From Patiria pectinifera (taxonomy: Eukaryota; Echinodermata; Asteroidea; Valvatida; Asterinidae), in the NCBI GenBank assembly GCA_029964075.1, contig CM057141.1, forward strand, positions 9,672,001-9,736,000: a stretch of DNA of 64,000 nucleotides, read 5' to 3'. The notes under the pieces were generated by a model that saw only the letters and a list, made by a program, of their open reading frames with translations, searched no databases and was not told the origin of the DNA. The translations under genes and the position numbers were made by a program. Shown piece by piece: positions 14,901-26,900 of the stretch (position 1 is its first letter; the number at the start of each line of letters is the position of its first letter).

Positions 14901-17900
14901 AGGGCAATGAACCCTGGCATTTGATGCTGTGGATTCTTCAGCCATATATCTCCCCCCAGCTGAGAAGTAGATCTGGACGGAGATGTGTCGTCTCCGAGTT
15001 AGCATACCGGTCTGTCATGCAGGCAGTGTCTGTTGCAACGGGGTGCCAACCCGAAACCTAAAGATGACGTCTACATGTAAACCCATGGGTGTTCAACTTA
15101 CGAGCTGTCGGCTTTTAAAGGCACTGCCGCAACGCAAGAGTTTAACCGAGACATTGTTGCCAATTGATTCCCAAAGAATTCCTAGAGAAGAAAATAAAGT
15201 GAAACATGTAAACCTGCCATGGAAGTTTCCTAAGATGCCAGTGAGAGTGTTGGCGCACAAGGACTTATTAAGTACAGAGAGTATGTGTGCAATTTGGTCA
15301 TTGTGCAGTGTTGGATTTCAGGAATGTAAAGTAGCTTCCTTGAATAAAAAGGAAAAAAGGTTGAATTCCCTTACTTTACTCACAACATGTGTCAAATTCC
15401 AACAAAGTCTATAATATCATGTTGAATAGATACCCGAAAGTCATTTACTCTAGTCCCCTAGGCCCTTTTGGCTAGGAACTATCCACAATCCTGCAAAATC
15501 CTCCAATTGCCACCATGTGGTTTAAGCCTCAATCCTCCCAAATCATCCGTTATTTCTTGAATTTGTTCAGTGGAGGGGTGACCATTGCCTCAATCCTTCA
15601 AAATCCCCAACAATCACTGTCAATTGGCAAGGCAGTGCTGCTGACATTCAGAGGCAGTGTGCATGATGTCCAGCATAATGCAAGGGTCAATTATGCATGG
15701 CTAAATATAACAATGCAGGGTACAGGCTACAATCTTGACACAGTGCATCCTCCAAAATCAACTGACACTTTTCTGCCATTCAGCCTCAATACTCCAAAAA
15801 TCCTCCAAAAACCGCCTGGAGGATTTTGAAGGATTGAAGAGAGTGAGGGTTAATTTGGAAAATAGATAAAAGTTTAATTTCTAAAACTTAATGATGAAAC
15901 TACACAGTAAATCTGTGCTTCTATCGAATTAGATACAAGTACTGAGCTCCAACAGCTGGTTAGATGATACTGGTACACATGTTTGTGAAAAATTCCAATT
16001 TCATTGAAGTGCCTGCTTTTTGTCTGATTATGTTTATGAGTCATTAATTGACACATGCTGTGCATGTATGGCTCAAAACCAGGGGTTTGTGACCCAGTAC
16101 TGGATACAAAAAAAGTGCATGTTTGTCATCACATATGCCATCTGGCAATCTGTATAATATTTTTCGGTTATGTGACATTTATGGTGGTGTGGTTCAAATC
16201 ATTCTTTTTCAACAATCTACATGCAGTGTACATTAATTTTCCTTGAGACCATTGCATGCAAATATATCCATTTTAGAAGTTATGTAATATTTATGTCTGA
16301 TAGACGTTAATGTACAATGTATATACATTTTTTTTCTGTGAAAGCGCAGTGAGGCAGAATAAATGAGACACTGAAAATGTAAAAATCTTAAGTCCCCAAC
16401 ATGTTCTTTGTTGTACATGTATACATGTACATGTACATGTGGATGTTCATCATGTACATGTACATGTTTAGGAATTGAATGTACATGTACATGTACATGT
16501 TTAGTACATGTACATGCAAATGTACTACAAGTACATGTACTTTATTTTGACTGTGGGTTGGCTCTTTAATATACATGTACATGTAATACATTAGTGAACT
16601 ATTTGTTCAGGTACAAAAGTTCAAGGCAAATACCTTTGCCGAGATGGTGAAGAGGCCAGACAAGATGCAGTATTATTTTTCTACATGTACATGTACATAT
16701 GACGGCTCATTCAAAAAGATCCATCTGTGTTGGGAAACTGAAAGATACTTTGTTTTTGAAACACCACATTATCGTTGACTGCTGTGGTGTAGTCCATGGC
16801 ATTTTGTACAACGGAGGGTCCCAGTTGGTACCAGTGGGGAAGCCAAGGGTACCATTTGCCCTTCAGGCCTTTTGAGGGGTAAAACCCATGGACTGTTATT
16901 ACAACAGAACAACAGTTGTTTTGTTTTACCCATGATTTTTTTTTTTAACTTGCAAGTCTTTAAAGGGAATGTACAACATTGGCTTTTCAGAAATACTGTA
17001 GTAAACTCCGGCTAAGACGGCACTCTTGGGACCAGAGAATTTGTGACGACTTACGCGAATGTCGGCTTCTGCTGCAAGTCGTCATTTTGCCGACTTACAC
17101 AAATACACAAATTGAATCATGGAGTGAAAAAAATAGATTGAATTAATGGCCTATGCGCATCTGTATTTGGATCATGCAAACAAGATTCATGGCTAAAATT
17201 CAAAGGCTTTGATTTACCCTGGTTTATTTCTACATCCATGGTTGATTCCAGCAAATATATCCTCAATGTTTATCATCACTAACAGGCTGTGGTATTGATC
17301 ACAGAAAGTCATGCATGTACATGTACTTGCGTACATGTACGTATGTACGTACGTACGAAGCAAGGACGGCGCGGCCGGCTAGCGTTAACAGTGGTACGAT
17401 ATACAGATCGCTTGCATACTGTACGTCCATGTACATGTACCATAGTGTACATTGTGCACGTACGTACGTGTACAGTCACGAATTAAATGTGCATGGTACT
17501 GGTACAATAAGGGGACCCCCAAACTGAATAGAGCGCATGCGTGCAGTCGAGAGGGGTACTGGTATTGATGGTAAGGAATCAACCTCGTTCCCATGGGTAC
17601 GAGATCTTGCTGCACCATGTTGGTTCCCATCATGCCTTGCGCGATCTCAACCCCTGGAATTGTGTAATTTAAATGTGTCAAAATATGGCACATTATAATT
17701 AGGCTGCAGTTTATCCGTTTTACGCGCCGACGCCATCCTGAAAATGTTGAAAGTTGTGTTTTTGAAGAATCAATACTTTCAAACATAAGGTTTGGACGTT
17801 GCCTTATTTAGAAACGATTTTTATTAAAGGTACATTCCCCTTTCGTCCCTTTACAACCGCAGATACAGGGTTTTTTTTAGCGAAAAATGAGGCAGCCATA

Positions 17901-20900
17901 ATCCATATCGTACAGGCATCATGCGGTTTTGAATATTCGTACGTGACGTGACGTGCAAAGCACGCGAGCGCATTATGGGCGCCCCCGGTGTTCAATCTTC
18001 GAAATGCCCCGCGCAGTACAGTGTGTACGCTCTGAATAGCCAGTCAGCATCGTTTACATGTACATCACGGCCAGGGGTAAGTGAAGGAACGCGCACGCGC
18101 CCATGGAGTCGAGGCTGGTACGGAATGGACATGTTCTTCGTGTAAGCGAACGATGCACACAATGTACAGACTGTGCATGAAACAGTGTACATGTACATGA
18201 ACATGTGCGATTAGTGTACACGTGCTGGCCGATGCATCAATCACGGGCCATTTATAAACAGATGTCAGTTAGCAGTGTGTGCAAACCGCAGAGCACGATG
18301 CCAACTTAATGCAGAGGAATTTGTGTGGTTTTGAGGAAATGGGACTGAAAGTAAGACGCCGACATAGGCGAAATGGCAGCTTACAAAGGCCAACTTAGAA
18401 ATGAAAAAAGGTCAATGGAAATGCATTAGAAACAATCGGAACTTTCGGTCTTTGATGAAATATGCAGCTGCGTTGACATGTAGGGCTGTCCCGAATATAC
18501 CGAATATTCAATTACTGGATCATCAGCCAAACACTTCAATACATTTTTGCCAGTTTGAATTGTTGAAAATAAAAAAACTTTGCACACACCACTGTGATCT
18601 ATGTTAATTTAATCGTAAAAAATAAAATCACTGTTTTTAGATGCCACTTTTTTGGTCGTTGGTAAGTTTTTTTGTCGACGCCTATTTGGTCCCATTCTTT
18701 TAGTTGGGTAAAGTCCCTTGCCAATTATACAGTAATAAGCTAAACTGCAAAATACACCAGCGGCCCATAAGATCCTTCGCCGCATGCAAATTTGAACCTG
18801 CACGCCATGTACCGGTATGCAACTTTTGACCAGCGAGGAAGGCAGCTGCAGCTGGCGCCATATGTAGAACTTGATCGGCGAGTTGATTCGGTCAAGTGTA
18901 GTTTTGAATAATCGAATACTAAATTATTTGAAAATGGACATCCCTATTGATTTGCCCGTGGTGGTTCTACATGTACGGTATATATCAACAAGGTCATGCC
19001 CCAGCTAATGTCACTTATGTACATGTAAAATGTTAGATGAAAATGTTCTGAAGTCTTGTGGACCGAAGAACGGTGATTTACATGTACCCCGGGAAAACCA
19101 TTCATATCATAATGTGTATTGAAATCAAAGTACTGTATAACGAACCATGCATGCATACGATACAGTATGCATGGACCTACACTAGCGGTCATGTTCACAC
19201 CGTCGATCGTGGACGTCCTATATTGTCCCTCTTTTGTTTGTACTCTAACTTTTTAGGAAGACTCCTATAGGTTTTGTACGCGACTCCAATGGCGGACGTA
19301 TGCTGGGAATCATGGACGATATTGTTCTCTTTTGTTCTCTGGTATTTTTCGTCCACGGTTTGAATAGATGAACACGCCCATATATGTACATGCTTGTATG
19401 CATTAATCACCATGCACAGGTTATAGCAACAACAATGATGCCACATATTCACTTTATGAACTGTGTTTGTTTACAATGTACGTGTACATACATACCGGTA
19501 CATGCTAATTGACGTATCCTTTATTCTGTTGGCACGAATCCAGTTTTGTGTTCCATCTATTCCTTCCTCCATGGTGTTCCTTACCTATTGTAGATAAATA
19601 ATACCTTGTGGCTAATGGTGTACAAAATGTACCTAGTGAACATATAATTTGACGTGTGTGAAATCATAAATCTGACCTAAAATTAAATGCATAACTTCAA
19701 ATCAGTCTGTGTTTGTAGTTGATTCCTCACATGTGGGCAATTCCACACACTTATGGGCCCAAAGGTGTGACATTTGAGAAAATCTGTTGAGTTTTGATAA
19801 TAAAACTAGGATCTTGGTCTCTCAGGTTTTGCTGTAAACATTACAAGCTTTGAATAAATATCCTCACCTGCAAAGGATATAACTGGTTTTGTATTTTAGA
19901 AAATATGGTGGATATTGTTTTTTAAAGTGTTACGTATGTAACAAAGTACCCTGGAGGAATGCCATCAGTCAAAATCTAGAAAACTCGGAGTCAATGTGAA
20001 GAATTATTTGATATTTTATAATACATATGAACAGACTGAACATTTGTCACAAAATGTCTGTCCCTGTTCGTACGTAGCCCTAATCACACGATAACTTTGA
20101 AGCCAGTGCAAAAACTGTATAATTTTCGGTTGATAGCAATTAAAATGGGTTGATAATGTCAAATGAAAGTGCCTATTAGAAACTGAATAAATTTGTCCTA
20201 AGTACCCTTTTCCTTGCAGTGTGTCTGTCCATGTTACATACCGGTACGTATAACCATGGAGCTATAGCTCCATGGTATAACACAGAAAAAAGACCTGTTA
20301 TTTTCTCAAATAAAAAAAGATATCATCTCTTGTATTTTTTTGTCCTAGTCACTTTCAGCTAAGCAAGGTATAGGAAAAAGTAAAGAAAACACTAGCTCAT
20401 CTTTTACCCTCTATCATGCAACATCCATAAACTTATCTAATTGGCCCATTAAAACCCTAACCCACCTCACTCCTCCAAAATCCTCCTGGAGGTTTTGGAG
20501 GATTCTAGAGGATTGAGGATGAATGAATGGTGATTGAATCAAATGAGGATTCTGGAGGATTGAGGATGAATGGTGATTGAAGCACATGAGGATTTTGGAG
20601 GATTGAGGATGAATGGTGATTGAAGCACATGAGGATTTTGGAGGATTGAGGATGAATGGTGATTGAAGCACAAGAGGATTTTGGAGGATTGAGGATGAAT
20701 GCATTTTGAGGCAGGACTGTCTGATGATTTTGAAGGATTTGGCGTTGGTTATCCTTCATTTAAACACGAGTGCAAAGTTTTGGGATGAGGAGGATTTTGG
20801 AGGATTGAGGATGAATGCATTTTGAGGCAGGACTGTCTGACAATTTTGAAAAATTTAGGCGGAGTTGCAAAATTTTGGAAAATTTTGGAGGATTTTGGAG

Positions 20901-23900
20901 GATTGAGGATGGTTGTAAGCAACAAGGGCCTAGGGGGTTAGGGTTAATTAATGTAAAATTGCCCATGTACATTTTGTACAGGTGTGTCCTTTCTCTATGC
21001 ATACATAATTTGAATCAGAATAGTTGATACTGAATTGCTGCAGTTTGAAAAAAAAAAAATGTTTGAGGGCCTGACATTTGGATCCTATCATCCTATAGTA
21101 GGATTTAGTAGGATATACCGCAAAGGCAAAGTAGTGCGCATACCGGTACATGCTAAATCATAGAGCTACCATGTACATCATGTACATGTAGGACCCAGCT
21201 CTATGGTCAAATCATGATAGGGGTCAAATGATGTACACTGGTACATGTACATGCACTGTACATTACCTGATTACTGCATTATCTTGTGTACCATGTTCAT
21301 ACCTACAGTACATGTACATGTACATGTACATGTAGGTATACTGGTACATGTACAATGTACAGGCTAATAGTGAACTGTACTGTTCAACCATGGTTCAATT
21401 AGGCAGACACTTAAAGGGGCACTAGGTCCTGAAATCCCCGAAAATTTTATGTTGTGGATTGTTTACTTAGCCTATTTCAAACATCTGGTTGAAAGGAAAC
21501 CAACCTAATGTCTCACCGTTCCCGAGAAAAGACGAAAAAAACCCGCTTATTTACATCGGACATGAAGGAGTACGAATACGTTTTTTGTGTCGTTCTCAGT
21601 GTACGATATACACGTGTGTCTCGGAAACAGCGCGCGGTGACCAATCGCCAATGCAAAAAAAAGTGGTTTCTTCAACGTCTGCAAAAGGCGAACACGATAC
21701 GAATGAAATCACAACTAGCATCCAAGCGGCTCAAATTTATGGGGTTGCAAAAGTGGACCCCGAAATTCGTTCTTGCACGCATAATACAGGAATAACACAA
21801 AAACGCCCAGTTTTGAAAGGATAGTTGTGTGGATGTTTATATCCTACTTTTAAATGCTATTTCCGATTAACATCATCTCGTTCAAAGTGCATTTTGTAGC
21901 CCAATTGGGCTGTTCCAGGACCTAGTATCCCTTTAACTTGTCAATGACTGATTTTATGCATGAGCTCATTTAGAAAGAGTCATCCCATAAATCCCAAGGC
22001 TTGGGATGATCTTCAGAATCTGAATGTGTGACAGTTCATTGTACTTTTGATGAATTATGGTTAAGTACGTGTAAATGCTGTATGACACAGTGTAATGGAT
22101 ATCCGGTTCGCACAATTGTAACATAGTTTTTGTGTGTAATAATATGAATCCAATGCTCTTTGCCCTCTTTATTCTGCCACTTTTGCGGGTTTGGTAGGTG
22201 ACAAAATTCAAGGAAACAACAAAAACAAATTATAGATCTCTCTGTGTTTTTTTTTAATCAAAATAGCAAATTTCAGTTTCTGTTGTGTAGCAAATTTCAA
22301 TTTCTGTGCTTAGTAAATTTGAATTTCTGTGCTGAGCATATTTTGCAGTTTTTGTGCTTAGCCATTTCAATTTCAGTGCTTAGCAAATTTCAGTTTCTGT
22401 GCTTTATAGCAAATTTCAGTTTGTATGCTTAGCACATTTCGATTTCTGTTGCATAGCATTTTTTAGTTTCTGTGCTTAGCAAATTTGACTTTCTGTGCTT
22501 AGCATATTTTGCGCTTTCTGTGCTTAGCCATTTCAATCTGGTAGTTGACAAAATTCAAGGAAACAACAACAAAAAATTATAGATCTCTGTGTAATTTTAC
22601 TTAATCATAATAGCAAATTTCAGTTTCTGTGCTTAGCAATGTCAGTTTATGTGCTTAACTAATTTCTGTGCTTAGCAAATTTCAGTTGCTGTGCTTAGCA
22701 GCCTTAATGAAGATGAACCCTCATCAGTTCAGAGTTAGAGTTAAGCTGAAAACACTAGATAAACTGAGATACAGAGGGGAATTCCTGTTATCTGCCTCAC
22801 CCATTTTTTTTCATAGCTGCAACAATATGTCCTTCCTCTCGGGAAGTTGAATCAAGAAAGTCAATCGTTTTTTTTTTTTTGCTGGTTTGATAAGAAAACA
22901 TTATTTTGGAGGAAGCAATCATTGTAGGAAGTGTGCCCTTCCTCCTGATAAGTGATTAGCACAAAACACAGACTGGTGGACGGCTTGTTTTGTTTCACTG
23001 GGGCTGTCAACATTGGTTGGTCATTAATGTGGAAAGATTATTGTATTGCGGAATAAAGTTGGGACTATTCAGTTGGTTCTTTACGTGTTACTCTAACCAC
23101 CACCCCCCCACACTGTTATTGCTTGTAACGAACCTGTTATTTGCCTTCGAAACACATAACTGTGCAAGAATATAATACAGCCTTTTACATTGTCCAGAAT
23201 ATCCTTGTTCAGTGTTGGACCTGGTTGTCCAACACAGAGATTTCAGGGAGCCCTTTTACACTAGCAATATTCCAACACGGCTTCCACCGGTTCCAGCACC
23301 CGGCATGGGTAAAAGCCAACCCTGCACCTGATTTCACGAAGCGCTGCGACGTGTCGCAACCTGAGTTACGACGTGTAACACGTCGCAACTCGCGAAGCAT
23401 CGTATGATCCATTTAACAAAACTTGCGATGTGTTGAACACATCTTAAGTTCCTTGACAACGGCTTCAAACACATCACGTTACTACCGGTATGTGTCTTGT
23501 GGTACATTGCAAAATAAGAAACGTCTTTTTCTTAGCCAGTTTCATGCCATATAAACGAGACTATAATACCATGACAATGTGTGGAAAAATAGAAAATGCA
23601 TTGAATGCCTGGAATTTTGCAGTTGAAATTTCAAAGTAGCTGCACAGTCCACTGAGAGCTTGTTTTCCTTTAAAATTGCATCGCATGTCCGCCATTTTGT
23701 TTTACGTTTTGTAAATTTTGACAGATGACTATTTATTGTATGCTGAATAAATACATAAAACAGTCACCAGGTTGTGCTATAAATAAATTTATGACGCATT
23801 GCACTTACAACGTGTTTTGTGAAATTGATCGCAAGATACGTCGCATGATACATCGTAAGTTACGATGAGTTAAATGAAATGGGATGCTGGTCAAGAGTAT

Positions 23901-26900
23901 ATAAGCTCCCCTTCAACGCTTGTGGTGAATTTTGAAAGGTGTTGGAGGGTGAATGCCGGTTTATACTCCACTTGAATTTTAGTGCCAACAATTTCATTAT
24001 AAGGCAACGACGAACGTCATAATGAAAATTAAGTTATGTCATGAAATTTGTTTTGCTTTATTTTGTTTGTGTGGGGTATGAACTAGCTGTTGGGGAAAAT
24101 GAATATAAGATAGAAGGGAACCCTTTCTCTTTCGAAACATAAATTGAACAGAGTGTACAAATTGTACAAGCATACATGTGTATGTACCGTAAGTACCGGT
24201 AAACTCATTCCTATTATGGATCTTTTAAATGAGTATTGTACACGTGCATAATGTACATTATGTAAGTCATCTAAAATACAGATATTTTTAAATACAGATA
24301 TTTATATTTATATAGTTTTAAAATTATTTATGTCGTCCTTGTACTCCCTCTGTATTGAATAAACTTAAATGTTTTTATGCAGTCTTAAATTTTTTTTTTG
24401 CATATTTCAAAACAACTTTTGCTTCAAATAACAATATTGATCCATACAGATACATGTACATGTACAGTATGATAAACTGATGAGTAACTATATAGCTATG
24501 GCATGTATTACATGTACGAGTATACCTGTAGGTATGTACAGCAGCCATAGACCATGTGCCCTGTGCCATCATGCCAGCAACCGCCGGGCAATCAAAACAT
24601 GTAAGCATCTTCTGCATGTGATTTGTCAACATGTCAACAAGGTATATAACACTTTCAAAGATCAAACCATTCATATCTCAAGAGATACACCGGTTAGTGC
24701 AGAAGAGCAGCATTTGCTGAAAATTGTCGGTACGTGACCACAACATCCAATTTGTAAACAAATGTCACATCGTCTATAGGCCTACAATGGCTGTACACCC
24801 ACGTTTGTTTATGGTGTAAATCGAGGATTTTCTTTTCAGCCATTCCATGTAAGGGTCATCACCAGACTCAAAAATTGAAGTGAAAGGAATAAATGTTTGT
24901 CAGTTATATTTGATAAGAGGAATATTGAAACCATCTAAATCTCAAAAGATTTTTAAAAATAAATCATTTGATTTAAAGTTTCAGCCTCCTGAACATGGAT
25001 GAATTTTGTGGGCAAAACGGAGGGTCAGGGGTATAAATCACAAACTGAGGAAGTAATTGAAGCTCATTCATAAGATTGTGCTTTATCTGCATACATTTGG
25101 TAGCTATTCCAGTCTATTTGATAAAACATTGAGAATTTTTCCAAATGTCTTCAGTATTTTCCCACTATTTCATCGTGAAAACACCCTCAAAAATATGTCA
25201 CGCGAGTCACAAAATAGGGCTTTTTTTCAGATTACTTAATAACTAGAGAGGGATTCAGCTAGTGTTTGATATTTGTAAATGAAATAGTGGTGGTCTATCA
25301 ATAAAAGTATGAAAATAATTATTTGCTCTACATTCCTTGTAGAAAAAACTATCTCAAGAATGTCATGCGAGTCACACAAGATGTATGTCATGCGAGTCAC
25401 CTGGGGCGGATCCAGACATTTTTGCGGGTTTCATCAGCCAAAAATCTGAAAATGTACACACGTTTTTCTCCGGACACTTGGCCTCCGTAATATCAAAAAC
25501 TGGGGGCTGGTACCAATTTCAATCGGGGCATCTGTTCAAATTCGACGATTTTTAACACATGACAGAATGGTGTACCGTATTTTGAACAGGCGGACATTAG
25601 ACCAGTATAACTTTTGGGAGGGTGTCGCAGTAGGGGGGGGGGGTTTCAACTAATTTTTTTTTTTTACATGGCTGGGGAGGGTTTGACCCCAAACCCCCCG
25701 GTCACAAGCGAAGCCAGGAATGTTTCATTTACATGTAATACAAAGAAACAATGCCATATTAAATTATAGAATTGGAATTAAGTCTTTAATTTAAGCATTA
25801 GTTATGTAACAAGAAATTGAATCAGTTTTTTACAAATGTATATATACACTCGAGTCTCGTTAAAACAAACTCGTTCGGACCTAGCCAAATAGTTTGTTAT
25901 ATCAGAATTTTGTATTAAGAGGAACATCAGTCCCATTCATTGTGCACATAATTTAATGCACAGTCGGGACTAAGGCTTTACATGTATGTTTGTTATAACC
26001 AGAATTTTGTATTAACAGAGTTTGTACCAACGAGATTCGACTGTACTGTATACATTCCTATACAACTGCATCATTAATTGCAGCTCTTACCTTTTAAGGA
26101 AACTGTGACTCTACATGACCAAGAATTACAACTGTTTTCCTGAAATAATCACCCGTGGATTGATGACATCACTTCGTAACTTAAATTCCGAAACATTTTT
26201 TTGTCTCCATGTCATTGTTAAGGATATTGTGTTTAAACCAGATTTCCACCCCAACATTTGCCAAAGTAAAGGGATAAATAGCAGTTTTCACACTCTTTCA
26301 TAAGGTATTCACAGGTAAATCATTTTTATTAATATAATATTATGATTTGATTTGTTATACTAAAATTACAGTTATAATGTGAAAGTGAAAAGCTACTGTG
26401 TCATTGTGTCACGCAAGTCACATTTTCTTTAGGCTATTTCTTACAACGAGGGATATTTGGCACAATACAACTTATGCATGTATTGGGTGAGGGTATTAAG
26501 TTGTAAGTTCAGTAAGAATAATTTTTAGAAAACTGGTAGATCCATAGGAAAAGCTATTTGAATCAAGGGATGTCAAAAATCCCTTTTTCTATCCTGTCAC
26601 GTCAAAGAAACTGTGATACATGAAAAAATAGCGATGTTAAAGTAATCTTATAAAAACTAAACCATAGATTCACAATGCCCTGACTCAAATACATGCTAAT
26701 TTGAGTTGAATAAATGCCAGGTTAACAACAGTAATGCATTAAAACTTTACATTTTGTTCAAATGTCACGCGAGTCACCATGGAATGGCTGTTTTGTTCCT
26801 CTTCCATTTTCCTTTGTTTGTACTTCAACTTTTTCGCAACAGCTCTCATTGGTTTTGTACACGTTTTCTAATCGAGGTCATCCTTGATTTGGTTCCTGTC

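Noticed and set aside
14983-15414. 143-codon open frame in the large intron
   Set aside because: No recognisable domain, no homologous copy, no supporting splice or regulatory context; consistent with chance.
20414-20759. Repetitive open frames reading [18 protein letters not shown]
   Set aside because: Translation of the tandem AATCCTCCAAAATCCTC units of the MITE; the same happens in the copy at 8092-8384.
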